Below, one piece after another: positions 28,600 to 37,584 of a stretch of DNA of 64,000 nt. Below the pieces are notes generated by a model. The model ran no database searches and was not told where the DNA came from. It was given only the letters and a program-made list of their open reading frames with translations. Made by a program: the position numbers and the translations under genes. Source of the stretch: Kocuria sp. cx-455. GTDB taxonomy: Bacteria > Actinomycetota > Actinomycetes > Actinomycetales > Micrococcaceae. Position 1 is the first letter of the stretch. Every line of letters begins with the position of its first letter. The DNA lies in contig NZ_JACXBS010000002.1 of assembly GCF_014698015.1 (NCBI RefSeq), positions 124,001 to 188,000 of the forward strand, given 5' to 3'.

Positions 28600-30201
28600 A
28601 TGAGCGAACGCATCGTAGAACTTTCCGCCGCGGATCTGGCGGCCAGGCTGGCCTCGGGGGACGTATCGTCCGTTGACGCCGTCAACGCTCACTTCGAGCA
28701 GATCGACGCCACCGAGGGCCACGCCGTGGAACCGGAGGATCGCCACCAGGGCACCGACGGACTCAATGCTTTCTTGCATCGCAACCGCGAGGGCGCCCTG
28801 CAGGTTGCGAGGGAGGTGGACCAGGCACGCGCCAACGGTGAGCAGCTGCACGAGCTCGCCGGTGTACCCATTGCGGTCAAGGACCTGATCGTGACCAAGG
28901 GCCAGCCCACTACCGCCGCATCCCGGATGCTCGAGGGCTGGATGAGTCCGTACGACGCCACCGTGACCAAGAAGTTGCGGGCCGCCAAGATGCCCCTTCT
29001 GGGCAAGACCAACCTGGACGAGTTCGCCATGGGATCCTCAACGGAGCACTCGGCGTTCGGGCCCACGCGTAACCCGTGGGATCTCAACCGGATCCCGGGC
29101 GGTTCCGGTGGCGGTTCCGCCGCTGCGGTGTCCGCGTTCCAGGCGCCCCTGGCACTCGGCACGGACACGGGTGGTTCCATCCGCCAGCCCGCCGCGGTCA
29201 CCGGCACCGTGGGCGTCAAGCCCACGTACGGTTCGGTGTCCCGATACGGCGTGATCGCCATGGCGTCCTCCCTGGACCAGGTGGGCCCGTGCTCGCGCAC
29301 CGTGCTGGACTCGGCGCTGTTGCACGAGGTCATTGCGGGCCACGACCCGCAGGACTCCACCTCCCTGACCGACCCGGTGGGTTCCTTCGCGGCGGCGGCC
29401 CGCCAGGGTGCCGAGGACGGCGGGCTCAAGGGCCTGCGCGTGGGCGTGGTCAAACAGCTCACCGGCGAGGGGTTCCAGGCCGGCGTGCAGCAGCGTTTCA
29501 ATGAGGCAGTGGAGCTGTTGCAGTCGGCCGGTGCCGAGGTCGTGGAGGTCGAGACCCCCAACTTCGAGTACGCGCTGGGTGCCTATTACCTGATCATGTC
29601 CTCCGAGGTCTCCTCGAACCTCGCCAAGTACGACGGCGTTCGGTTCGGTTTGCGCGTTGTCCCCGAGGGCAATCCCACGATCGAGCGCGTCATGGGAGCA
29701 TCCCGCGCCGCCGGGTTCGGCGCTGAGGTCAAGCGCCGCATCATCCTGGGAACGTACGCGCTGTCCGCCGGTTACTACGACGCCTACTACGGCTCGGCCC
29801 AGCAGGTGCGCACCCTGGTGCAGCGCGACTTCAACGCCGCGTTCGAAAAGGTGGACGTGTTGATCTCGCCCACCGCTCCCACCACCGCCTTCACCATCGG
29901 CGGCGTGGACGAGTCGGCGGATCCCATGCAGATGTACCTCAACGACATCGCCACCATCCCCACCAACCTGGCGGGCATCCCCGCCATCTCGCTCCCGGGC
30001 GGCCTGGCTCCCGAGGACGATTTGCCGGTGGGTATCCAGTTCATGGCCCCGGCCCGGGAGGACGCACGCGTCTACCGTGCCGGTGCGGGTCTTGAACGAC
30101 TGCTCGAGGAGAAGTGGGGCGGTCCCGTGTGGGCGTCTCGCAACGACGTCGCCACTACCGTTCGTGACTTTGCGGCCGGTGCCGCGCTGGGAGGCAAATA
30201 A
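28600..30201 (+). CDS. gatA: Asp-tRNA(Asn)/Glu-tRNA(Gln) amidotransferase subunit A
   Basis: 533 residues, an amidase-signature enzyme that hydrolyses glutamine and passes ammonia to GatB. The Ser-cisSer-Lys triad can be seen: K in [11 protein letters not shown], and serines in [14 protein letters not shown] and [15 protein letters not shown] short insertion near residues 40-55 ([16 protein letters not shown]) lengthens the N-terminal region relative to many GatA. ATG 28600 is preceded by GGGGAG; GTG 28594 is in frame but overlaps the gatC stop. The stop overlaps the gatB ATG by one base. Confidence 0.95.
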   Translation: MSERIVELSAADLAARLASGDVSSVDAVNAHFEQIDATEGHAVEPEDRHQGTDGLNAFLHRNREGALQVAREVDQARANGEQLHELAGVPIAVKDLIVTKGQPTTAASRMLEGWMSPYDATVTKKLRAAKMPLLGKTNLDEFAMGSSTEHSAFGPTRNPWDLNRIPGGSGGGSAAAVSAFQAPLALGTDTGGSIRQPAAVTGTVGVKPTYGSVSRYGVIAMASSLDQVGPCSRTVLDSALLHEVIAGHDPQDSTSLTDPVGSFAAAARQGAEDGGLKGLRVGVVKQLTGEGFQAGVQQRFNEAVELLQSAGAEVVEVETPNFEYALGAYYLIMSSEVSSNLAKYDGVRFGLRVVPEGNPTIERVMGASRAAGFGAEVKRRIILGTYALSAGYYDAYYGSAQQVRTLVQRDFNAAFEKVDVLISPTAPTTAFTIGGVDESADPMQMYLNDIATIPTNLAGIPAISLPGGLAPEDDLPVGIQFMAPAREDARVYRAGAGLERLLEEKWGGPVWASRNDVATTVRDFAAGAALGGK

Positions 30202-31706
30202 TGAGCGAGGACGTGCTGTCCTTCGAAGAGGCCATGGAGCGCTTCGATCCCGTCCTGGGTTTCGAGGTGCACGTGGAGTTGAACACCAACACCAAGATGT
30301 TCGACGCCGCCCCCAACACGTTTGGCGATGACCCCAACACCAACATCACCCCGGTGTCCCTGGGCCTGCCCGGCGTGTTGCCCGTGATCAACGGCAAGGC
30401 CGTGGAATCCGCGATCAAACTGGGGCTGGCACTGAACTGTTCCATTGCGCCGAAGTGCCACTTCGCTCGGAAGAACTACTTCTACCCGGATACGCCCAAA
30501 AATTTCCAGACTTCGCAGTACGACGAGCCGATTGCCTTCGACGGTCAGCTGGATCTCGAGCTCGAGGACGGCACACCGTTCAGCATTGAGATCGAGCGGG
30601 CCCACATGGAGGAGGACGCCGGCAAGCTGACCCACGTGGGCGGCGCAACCGGTCGCATCCAGGGTGCGTCCCACTCGCTGGTGGACTACAACCGTTCGGG
30701 TGTGCCGCTCATTGAGATCGTGACCAAGCCCATCGTGGGTGCCGGTTCGCGCGCTCCGGAGCTGGCCCGCGTGTACGTGGCGGCCATTCGCGAGATCGTG
30801 AAGAACTTGGGTATTTCCGACGCCCGCATGGAGCGCGGCAACGTGCGTTGCGACGCGAACGTCTCCCTGATGCCCAAGGGCGCAACGGTGTTCGGTACGC
30901 GCTCGGAGACCAAGAACGTCAACTCGCTGCGCGCCGTCGAACGCGCGGTGCGTTTCGAAATCCAGCGCCACGCCGCCGTGCTGTCGGCCGGTGAGAAGAT
31001 CGTTCAGGAAACCCGTCACTGGCACGAGGACACCCGGTCCACCACGTCCGGGCGCCCCAAGTCCGACGCCGACGACTACCGCTACTTCCCCGAACCGGAC
31101 CTGGTCCCCGTGGTCACCACGCAGGCCTGGATCGAGGAACTGCGTGCCACGCTGCCCGAACCGCCGGCCCAGCGCCGCAAGCGTCTGAAGAACGACTGGG
31201 GCTACTCGGACGAGGAGTTCCGGGACGTCGTCAACGCCGGTGTCATGGACGAAATCGAGCAGACCATTGCTGCCGGCGCGTCCGCCGCCGTGGCCCGCAA
31301 GTGGTGGATGGGTGAGATCGCCCGTCTGGCCAAGCAAGCGGAGGTCGAAATCGTGGACCTGCCCGTGACCCCGGCCCACGTGGTCGAGGTCAACGCCCTG
31401 ATCGACGAGGGCAAGATCAACGACAAGCTGGCCAAGAAGGTCATTGGTTTCGTGATCGAGGGCGAGGGCTCCCCGTCGGAGATCGTCGAGGCTCGCGGCC
31501 TCGCGGTCGTCTCCGACGACGGCGCCCTGACGGCTGCCGTGGACGACGCCATGACCCAGATGCCCGACGTGGTCGAAAAGATCAAGGGCGGCAAGGTTCA
31601 GGCGGTGGGCGCGCTCATCGGGCCGGTCATGAAGGCCACTCGCGGTCAGGCCGATGCCGGCCGCGTGCGTCAGATCATCCTGGAGAGGCTGGGCGTGCAG
31701 GGCTGA
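30201..31706 (+). CDS. gatB: Asp-tRNA(Asn)/Glu-tRNA(Gln) amidotransferase subunit B
   Basis: 501 residues, full length. The cradle domain holds LGFEVHVELNTNTKMF, NTNITPVSLGLPGVLPV, and FARKNYFYPDTPKNFQTSQY; DYNRSGVPLIEIVT is the kinase-like tRNA and ATP site; and the YqeY-like C-terminal helical domain binds the tRNA elbow. It phosphorylates the misacylated side chain and accepts ammonia from GatA. It is the last gene of the operon. Confidence 0.95.
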   Translation: MSEDVLSFEEAMERFDPVLGFEVHVELNTNTKMFDAAPNTFGDDPNTNITPVSLGLPGVLPVINGKAVESAIKLGLALNCSIAPKCHFARKNYFYPDTPKNFQTSQYDEPIAFDGQLDLELEDGTPFSIEIERAHMEEDAGKLTHVGGATGRIQGASHSLVDYNRSGVPLIEIVTKPIVGAGSRAPELARVYVAAIREIVKNLGISDARMERGNVRCDANVSLMPKGATVFGTRSETKNVNSLRAVERAVRFEIQRHAAVLSAGEKIVQETRHWHEDTRSTTSGRPKSDADDYRYFPEPDLVPVVTTQAWIEELRATLPEPPAQRRKRLKNDWGYSDEEFRDVVNAGVMDEIEQTIAAGASAAVARKWWMGEIARLAKQAEVEIVDLPVTPAHVVEVNALIDEGKINDKLAKKVIGFVIEGEGSPSEIVEARGLAVVSDDGALTAAVDDAMTQMPDVVEKIKGGKVQAVGALIGPVMKATRGQADAGRVRQIILERLGVQG

Positions 31707-31748
31707 GCCTCCCCGTCTCGGGCGCGGTTGCGCTCGTGCGTGCCAGGT

Positions 31749-31790
31749 GAGGGTCGTGCTGATTCCGAGTCGGGAATCCGCACGGCCCTC
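31749..31790. terminator. Hairpin between convergent gatB and capA-like genes
   Basis: Interrupted but long symmetry: GAGGG / CCCTC, CGTGC / GCACG and ATTCC / GGAAT around a short loop, with mismatches between blocks. A second small hairpin CTCGTC / GACGAG follows at 31788-31803. Confidence 0.6.
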
Positions 31791-31804
31791 GTCTCACGAC
31801 GAGC

Positions 31805-33094
31805 TCAGGGCACGGCGGGGCCGTCCTCACTCACGAGCCATTCGCGCAGGCCATGTTCCACGGCGGAGGGAGTGTTGACGATTTCGGCAAGGCGCTCCCG
31901 GTTCTGCTTGTCTTGGGCCTGTGAGCGGCAGGTTCCGTTGGGCGCATCCGACGCCGCCGAACACCACGCGTACTGTCCGCCCCGGGTATTCGAGCTGGGC
32001 GCCCACGAGAGATCACTGACGTCCCAGCTTCCGTCCTCCGCTTTCGCGAACTGGAAACGGGCGATCAAACCGTCATTGTTGACGGGCATCATGGGCGCTG
32101 TTTCCGTGACGGTGTTGCCCACGCCGTAGACGATCCACGTGCCATCATAATTTTCAATGGGCTGCACGCTGTGGGATCCATGACCGTAGATCGCGTCAAA
32201 CGAGCCGGAGTCGGCCAGCGCGTGCGCGGTCCGGACCTGGTAGTCATCGGCGGTGTCCGTGTATTCGACAATGGAGTGCATGGCCGCCACCACAACGTCC
32301 GCGCCTTGCTCGCGTGCCTTCTCGGCCTGACTCACGGCGCGGTCGATGTCCGCCCGGGCTACCTCCGGGTCCACAGTGGGATCCTTGCCGTCCCGGAACC
32401 GATCAACCTGCCAATCGTGCTCGGCGGCCATTTGGTTGACGCTGTTGGTGCCGGTCACGATTGCCACCGTGCCGGCTTCGGTATGAACCAGTAGCGGTTC
32501 TTCGGACGCGGCCTCGGATGCGTAGGATCCGGTGTGCTGCAGACCCGCGTCATCCAAGGCGGTGAGGGTGCGGTTGATCCCTGCAGTGCCCTGGTCCAGG
32601 GTGTGGTTGCTTGCGGTCGTGCATGCGTCGTAGCCCACCGTTTTCACGGCCGTGAGGATCTCGGGAGGCACTTGGAATTGCGGGTAGTCGGCGTACGGAC
32701 CACCCTTCTCGGCCACGGGAGTCTCCGCGTGGCACACGCCGATGTCGGAATTCTCCAAGTAGGCACGTTGTCCCGCGAGCAGGGGTTCGAAGTCGAAGTT
32801 CTTGTCGTTATCCGCGGCGGGGTCCGTGGCGAAGTTGCGCCACAGGCCTTCGTGCAGCAGCAGGTCTCCGGTCACCGCCATGGTCATGCATTGGTCCTCC
32901 GGGCACTCGGGGCCGGACGCGGCGGCGGGGAGCGTGGGGAAGGCATCAGAGCCGGTCGTGGACGGGGCGCCCTCCGAGGGCGATGATGCAGTTTCCCCGG
33001 CTTCATCCGCGCATCCGGCAAGACCTCCGGTCATTAGCGCGACCGCGGCAGCGAAGGTCAAGGTCTTGAGGTGGCGAGATGTGGGCAGGCTCAT
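31805..33094 (-). CDS. CapA family lipoprotein (poly-gamma-glutamate synthesis/metallophosphatase fold)
   Basis: 429 residues. The lipobox GGLAGC (about residue 28) anchors it outside the membrane, followed by a Ser/Thr-rich spacer. The CapA domain has MAVTGDLLLHEGL, TASNHTLDQGTAGINRTL, VVVAAMHSIVEYTD and YGHGSHSVQPIE, the calcineurin-like metal and loop motifs of PgsA/CapA. Such proteins act in capsule polyglutamate anchoring, but many actinobacterial copies have no capsule genes nearby, as here, so the role is open. It is divergent from the DUF2470 gene. Confidence 0.85.
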   Translation of the reverse strand: MSLPTSRHLKTLTFAAAVALMTGGLAGCADEAGETASSPSEGAPSTTGSDAFPTLPAAASGPECPEDQCMTMAVTGDLLLHEGLWRNFATDPAADNDKNFDFEPLLAGQRAYLENSDIGVCHAETPVAEKGGPYADYPQFQVPPEILTAVKTVGYDACTTASNHTLDQGTAGINRTLTALDDAGLQHTGSYASEAASEEPLLVHTEAGTVAIVTGTNSVNQMAAEHDWQVDRFRDGKDPTVDPEVARADIDRAVSQAEKAREQGADVVVAAMHSIVEYTDTADDYQVRTAHALADSGSFDAIYGHGSHSVQPIENYDGTWIVYGVGNTVTETAPMMPVNNDGLIARFQFAKAEDGSWDVSDLSWAPSSNTRGGQYAWCSAASDAPNGTCRSQAQDKQNRERLAEIVNTPSAVEHGLREWLVSEDGPAVP

Positions 33095-33205
33095 AATGTC
33101 GATAATTTCACAGTCCCAACATGGCGTGCATCACATTGAGAACGTCTGCGGACTCAATCACCTGGATTTAAGTCATTAAGAACTGACGTATTTCTTGAGA
33201 TGGTC

Positions 33206-33234
33206 TTCACACGGAGGTGGTCAAAGGTTAGGCT
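33206..33234 (+). promoter_or_regulatory. Promoter of the DUF2470 gene
   Basis: TTCACA (-35, 33206-33211), 17 nt, TAGGCT (-10, 33229-33234). The -10 lies inside the iron box at 33223-33241. Confidence 0.6.
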
Positions 33235-33241
33235 TTCCTAA
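33223..33241 (+). promoter_or_regulatory. DtxR/IdeR iron box
   Basis: AAAGGTTAGGCTTTCCTAA matches the corynebacterial/mycobacterial consensus TTAGGTTAGSCTAACCTWA at 15 of 19 positions. It overlaps the -10 element, so iron-loaded DtxR/IdeR should repress the DUF2470 gene. Confidence 0.75.
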
Positions 33242-33273
33242 GTTTCGAATGTCACACAGAGAGCGAGGAAGCC

Positions 33274-34125
33274 ATGGTCGGGCAGACGATTGGTGGCCAG
33301 TCTCAAGGTTCCAGCACCCATGATCGAGCCGTGTCCCTGGCTCATCGAATGCTCGCGGGAGCGGGGCGCGCAACGCTTGTTGCTTATGGACTCGAGGGTC
33401 ATCCGACGCTCGACGCCCTGGCGCACGGCATGACCGGCAGCGGAGATCTCATGGTGGCGACCACGGTGTTCTCCGGTTCCGAGGATGCAACTCTGCTCAA
33501 TCCGGACACTCGGATGGACGTGCGGATGGACATCACCAAACTGTCGCCCGAACCTCGCGTGGAAATTATGACCGCCAGCGCCCATATGCTCGGTCAGTTG
33601 GAATGGTTGGATTCCGAACGCGCCGCCGACGTGCTCGAGTACGAGAATGTGCCCGAGATGATCAAGGCCGTTGCCGAGTCTCCGTTCGGAATGCTCGGGA
33701 TCGTGCGGGTCTCGCGCGTCCTGCTGCACGACGGCGTGGGGGCCACCGCCATTCCGTATGCGCACTTGATCGAGCGCCACGCCGACGTGGCCCTGGCAGG
33801 CTTGGGTGACGTGGAGTCGGTGGGTCTGGATGTCGCGTCCAGCCTGGACTCCGTTGACCTGGCCTCGCTGTGCGATGCCGTCAGCAATGGCTGGATCGAG
33901 GCTCGCGTTCTAAGTGAAAAGCCCTCTGTCGGTGGTTGCTCACACACCAAGAACCGCGAGTTCGTGGTGGATGTCGATGCCACGGGATTGACCGTGATGC
34001 GCAACGGTGCAGACCGCACCCACGTGTTCTTTGTGCCGTTCGAGCCCGAGTCGGTTGCGGAGTGCGGTGGCCTCATGGCCCGAGTGGAATCCTTGTTCGG
34101 TACGCGAGTGGGTGCTTCCGACTAG
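33274..34125 (+). CDS. DUF2470 domain protein, probable iron-regulated heme-related protein
   Basis: 283 residues without signal or membrane segments. The middle part (RMDVRMDITKLSPEPRVEIM and SAHMLGQLEWLD) resembles the split-barrel proteins that precede DUF2470, and the C-terminal block with EFVVDVDATGLTVMRNGADR and HVFFVPFEPESVAECGGL fits DUF2470. Such proteins are linked to heme binding or iron supply in actinobacteria. The DtxR/IdeR box in its promoter supports this. GAGGAAG precedes the ATG. The exact activity is inferred from family and regulation only. Confidence 0.6.
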   Translation: MVGQTIGGQSQGSSTHDRAVSLAHRMLAGAGRATLVAYGLEGHPTLDALAHGMTGSGDLMVATTVFSGSEDATLLNPDTRMDVRMDITKLSPEPRVEIMTASAHMLGQLEWLDSERAADVLEYENVPEMIKAVAESPFGMLGIVRVSRVLLHDGVGATAIPYAHLIERHADVALAGLGDVESVGLDVASSLDSVDLASLCDAVSNGWIEARVLSEKPSVGGCSHTKNREFVVDVDATGLTVMRNGADRTHVFFVPFEPESVAECGGLMARVESLFGTRVGASD

Positions 34126-34192
34126 TCGCACCGGGGAGACGAGCTGAGCCCGAGGCAGTTGTCCCCAGACCCATGTCAGTGGAACCTCAAGA

Positions 34193-34233
34193 AATGGTGC
34201 CCGTGCGTTCGCGAAGAACGCACGGGCACCATT
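34193..34233. terminator. Bidirectional terminator between the DUF2470 and DUF1540 genes
   Basis: A perfect 18-bp stem (34193-34210 / 34216-34233, arm AATGGTGCCCGTGCGTTC) with a 5-nt loop; it lies between two convergent stops. Confidence 0.85.
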
Positions 34234-34251
34234 CTGTTCGGAAGCCATCGA

Positions 34252-34533
34252 TTACTCGGCCTCGTAGGTTGCGCAGTTGGCGGTGTCGCCGGTCACCTCA
34301 ATGGAGGACGCGGTGCACAGCAGGTCGGTATTGTGCTTGCACTCAAGGCGCTGGCACGCGCCGACCTGACCGTTGGCGGTGGGCAGGCCACCGCGAGCGT
34401 CCAAGGAGATGAAGGTGGTGCAGGAAGCGGTGGAGCCACTGCCGCCCACGGTGATGGCGGGTGCCGTGCAGCCGTTGTCGTTGTATGCGCACGCGGTGGC
34501 GGCGCACGTGGAGACTGGAGTCAAAGTAGCCAT
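34252..34533 (-). CDS. Cysteine-rich protein with two DUF1540 domains
   Basis: 93 residues with eight cysteines in two matching sets: C10, C15, C22, C38 and C60, C65, C73, C87. Each set follows the DUF1540 pattern CxxxxCxxNxxxxCxAxxIxVxG...C, consistent with two small metal-binding modules. The function of DUF1540 is unknown; a zinc or iron chelating, metallothionein-like role is a guess. AGAGGAA lies 7 nt before the ATG. The leader region is AT-rich and holds a DtxR/IdeR-like box about 135 nt upstream. Confidence 0.8.
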   Translation of the reverse strand: MATLTPVSTCAATACAYNDNGCTAPAITVGGSGSTASCTTFISLDARGGLPTANGQVGACQRLECKHNTDLLCTASSIEVTGDTANCATYEAE

Positions 34534-34857
34534 GATGTGTTCCTCTCAGACAGTTCGTATTAATAAAGATACGAGCGGAAACGCCGCCTTACAAGTAAGT
34601 TGAACCTTAGGTCAAACACATCTGACGTAATTAAATTTAGGAAGTCCTGCCTTTTCTAATTAACTTGCAAGGCGAGCCTTACCTTGCTGTGGCGGGCCTC
34701 ATGTCACACCGTGGGTCGCGAGCGCGCTTTCTTAACCGCAAGTTTCTGTTTCGGTTCTGCATTAGTTGAAAAGACCCGAAATGTTCTCGTGAAATGCACA
34801 ATCATCACACCAGACACATTTGCAATGAATAGGTTTCAGTGCGAGCGAGCCCAAAAC
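34534..34857. other. AT-rich intergenic region upstream of the DUF1540 gene
   Basis: 324 nt with no supported gene. It contains an iron-box-like site (34668-34686), a TAAGGCT -10-like element on the minus strand inside that site, a weaker TTAGGT/ACCTTA cluster at 34591-34625, and a leader hairpin TCGTAT/ATACGA near 34550-34575. Base composition is clearly lower in GC than the surroundings. 34690-34857 shows nothing I can name. Confidence 0.5.
34668..34686 (-). promoter_or_regulatory. DtxR/IdeR-like box upstream of the DUF1540 gene
   Basis: CAAGGCGAGCCTTACCTTG matches TTAGGTTAGSCTAACCTWA at 13 of 19 positions, with symmetric CAAGG/CCTTG arms. On the minus strand it contains TAAGGCT, a plausible -10. 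Confidence 0.5.
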
Positions 34858-35319
34858 CTATCGGCGGTACTCGCTGCCGTCCCGGTTTCGCGTGATGTAC
34901 CCGGTGTCCACTCCGTGCCGCCTGATGAGGGCGGGGTCATTGCTGAACTTCTCCAGCCGATCATTGAGCTCCCGCTCGTCAATGCGCTCTCCAGTCGCCA
35001 AACATTGATCCACGATCCAGCGGATCAGACCGTCTTTGTCTGAGGCCTTAGAAGGCCACCGCGTGACGCGCCCTTTGTCCAGAAACCGCTCGTAACCTTT
35101 GGGGGTGCCAGTCGCCCCCTTTGCGAGAAGATCGGGGAAGACCCCGGTGGGTGACCACGCGCCGCCGTCGTCGTCAATCAAACCGGCGCGTTGGAGGTTT
35201 TCGAGGGCTCGCGATTGTTTGGAAGTGGGCGCCATGGGAAGTTGGTCGAGGATGACTCGGGCGTACATGGTGCGGGTGTCCGGATTCGCGAGTGCGGCGA
35301 AGATCTGACGGGTGTTCAT
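34858..35319 (-). CDS. DUF2087 domain protein with N-terminal helix-turn-helix
   Basis: 153 residues. The N-terminal half (MNTRQIFAALANPDTRTMYA to LENLQRAGLIDDDGG) looks like an ArsR-type winged helix. The C-terminal half (KGRVTRWPSKASDKDGLIRW, then ERELNDRLEKFSNDPALIRR and a YRR end) is DUF2087, found fused to such regulators. It may be a small DNA-binding regulator; the ligand is unknown. ATG 35319 has AGGATGG upstream. It is divergent from the S9 peptidase with 69 nt between. Confidence 0.75.
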   Translation of the reverse strand: MNTRQIFAALANPDTRTMYARVILDQLPMAPTSKQSRALENLQRAGLIDDDGGAWSPTGVFPDLLAKGATGTPKGYERFLDKGRVTRWPSKASDKDGLIRWIVDQCLATGERIDERELNDRLEKFSNDPALIRRHGVDTGYITRNRDGSEYRR

Positions 35320-35375
35320 TCGGCCATCCTGACAGCTCGGCCGCTGGGGGCGCGCCGCGGCCCGGCGCTGGGCGA

Positions 35376-35381
35376 TAGTGT
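35376..35381 (+). promoter_or_regulatory. Leaderless -10 element for the S9 peptidase gene
   Basis: TAGTGT, 7 nt, ATG 35389. Confidence 0.6.
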
Positions 35382-35388
35382 GACGTAC

Positions 35389-37413
35389 ATGACATCTTGC
35401 TTCGACACCCCCGAACATTTGACCGCATCGCCTCGACTGTCCGGATTCAGCACCCACGAATCCGGCACCGTGGTGGCCCTACGCAAGGAGCTGTCCACGG
35501 ACGGTAAGAAGTACGTGACTCAGGCGTGGTCGGTGGAGCCCACCGGAGGCGAGTTCCGGGTTGCGCAGCTGACCCACGACCAGCACGGGGTCCCGGAAGT
35601 GTGCCCGGCGGACCACGGCGCCGTGTTCTTCACATCCGTTAGGCCATCCGGGGACGAGGACAAGGAACGTACTCGGTTGTGGCTGCTGCCCCGGCACGGC
35701 GAAGCGCGCATGATTCTGGAACGCCCCGGCGACGTCCAAGACCTCAAGCTGGGTGGCGAGCGCCTGTTTTTCGTGGGCGGCACGCTCCCGTCCGCCCGAC
35801 ACGCAGAGGACGTCACGGCAGAGAACGAGCGGCTGCACAAACTGCGCGAGGATACGGGCGTGAGTGCGGTGCTGTATGAGACGGCACCCATCCGCGACTG
35901 GGACCACGACCTGGGTCCTGACGAACCCACCCTGTGGTTCGTGAACGCACAGGACGCCATCGACGGCGTCCCGGTTCAGGAGCACGCGAGACGGGTGCGG
36001 CTTCCGCGGGGGCGTTTGCTCGGCTATGAGCCCTCTCCCGACGGCAGTTTTGCGGTGATCACCATGAACGTGTGGATCGAGGGCGGGTGGGAACGTTCGG
36101 AGGTCTGGCGTGTCCCCGCCACCGACGATGCTTCCGGAGAACCCGAGCTCATCCACGGCGCCGATCACGACACCTGGTGGGAAACGCGCCCCGTCAGCCC
36201 GGACGGAACCCGGGTCATTCTGTTCAAGGAACGGCTCTGGAACAGCACGCAGAACCTCTCCATTTCTTTGTGGGTCCACGACTTCGACTCGGGGGACACA
36301 CGCGAGATCCTGCCCGGAGACGACTACTGGGGAGAGGACCCCCAGTGGGCTGATGAAAGCACGGTGGTGTGCAGCTCCGATTACCGGGGCCGGGGCATTG
36401 TGTTGCGTATCAGGTGCGCGCCGGGGGAGGAGCCCCGCGTCGAGACGTGCGCCGGTGGCGACGGCCAGGGCTGGACGTACGGATCTGTCCATGTGACGGG
36501 GCAGCGACTCTGGGCCGTGCGATCACGAGTGGATCGCCCCGAAGAACTCGTGTCGTGGTCGGGCGAGGAATTCTCGGCCGATCCCGTATCAATCGAAGGT
36601 CTCCTTCCCGACGGCGTTCCGGCAGGCCGGCTCGAGGAAGTCACCACCGTGGCGCAGGACGGTACGGAAATCCGCGCGTGGCTCGCCCTGCCGGACACCC
36701 CCGCCGCCGCGGAGCTCCCGCTGCTCGTGTTCGTGCACGGCGGGCCGTGGGGTTCCAATAATGCATGGTCCTGGCGCTGGAACCCGTGGCCCTTCGTGGC
36801 CCGCGGCTATGCGGTGCTGCTCCCGGACCCCGCCATTTCCACCGGCTACGGTCAGCGCATGATCGACCGCGGTCAGCAGGAACTGGGCGGTGCCCCGTTC
36901 ACGGATGTCATGTCACTGGTGGAAGCCGCCACGCAACGCCAGGACATCGACGCCGGGCGGCAGGCCCTGCTGGGTGGTTCCTACGGCGGGTACATGGCCA
37001 ACTGGGTGGCCGGCCACACGGGGGAGCGATTCAAGTGCATCGTGACCCACGCTTCGTTGTGGGACCTGCACACCATGGGCGCCACCACGGACAACACCGA
37101 GTGGGAGGAGGCCATGGCGCCGTCGCAGGCTGCTCACTATTCGCCGCATCGGTTCGTGGGCGACATCCAGGTGCCCATGCTGGTGATTCACGGTGACAAG
37201 GACTACCGCGTGCCCATTTCCCAGGGGCTGCAACTGTGGTCGGATCTGCAACGGCACACCGCGGTGAAGGGGCATAAGTTCTTGTACTTCCCGGATGAGA
37301 ACCACTGGATCCTCAAGCCGGCCAACTCGCGCACCTGGTACGAGACCGTTCTGGCGTTCGTGAACGAGCACGTGCAGGACAAACCATGGCACAGGCCGGA
37401 ACTATTGGGATAG
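35389..37413 (+). CDS. S9 family prolyl oligopeptidase / acyl-aminoacyl peptidase
   Basis: 674 residues. The N-terminal about 400 residues form a beta-propeller with WD40-like strands. The C-terminal alpha/beta-hydrolase domain begins LLVFVHGGPWGSNNAWSW, with the nucleophile in LLGGSYGGYMANW, the acid in VIHGDKDYRVP and the histidine in FPDENHWI. No signal peptide is seen, so it acts on short peptides in the cytoplasm, possibly those brought in by the peptide importer at 19411-26754. The start follows a TANNNT leaderless promoter. Confidence 0.9.
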   Translation: MTSCFDTPEHLTASPRLSGFSTHESGTVVALRKELSTDGKKYVTQAWSVEPTGGEFRVAQLTHDQHGVPEVCPADHGAVFFTSVRPSGDEDKERTRLWLLPRHGEARMILERPGDVQDLKLGGERLFFVGGTLPSARHAEDVTAENERLHKLREDTGVSAVLYETAPIRDWDHDLGPDEPTLWFVNAQDAIDGVPVQEHARRVRLPRGRLLGYEPSPDGSFAVITMNVWIEGGWERSEVWRVPATDDASGEPELIHGADHDTWWETRPVSPDGTRVILFKERLWNSTQNLSISLWVHDFDSGDTREILPGDDYWGEDPQWADESTVVCSSDYRGRGIVLRIRCAPGEEPRVETCAGGDGQGWTYGSVHVTGQRLWAVRSRVDRPEELVSWSGEEFSADPVSIEGLLPDGVPAGRLEEVTTVAQDGTEIRAWLALPDTPAAAELPLLVFVHGGPWGSNNAWSWRWNPWPFVARGYAVLLPDPAISTGYGQRMIDRGQQELGGAPFTDVMSLVEAATQRQDIDAGRQALLGGSYGGYMANWVAGHTGERFKCIVTHASLWDLHTMGATTDNTEWEEAMAPSQAAHYSPHRFVGDIQVPMLVIHGDKDYRVPISQGLQLWSDLQRHTAVKGHKFLYFPDENHWILKPANSRTWYETVLAFVNEHVQDKPWHRPELLG

Positions 37414-37584
37414 GAGACCGCTCGATGCGATTGCCCCGGGGGACCACCCGGGACACTCGCGCGCACCAGGCCGCGGAACCAGCTGGAAATGAGTGATGAG
37501 TCACGTGTGGACGAGCAGGCGCATGAGGAAGAGTAGAATTGCCGAGATTCCCCTCTACCTCGATTCATGAAGAGAGACTTGCGT

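Noticed and set aside
34591-34625. Two further iron-box candidates (around ACCTTAGGT)
   Set aside because: Each matches the consensus at only 12 of 19 positions, so I list them as half-sites in the intergenic entry rather than as boxes.
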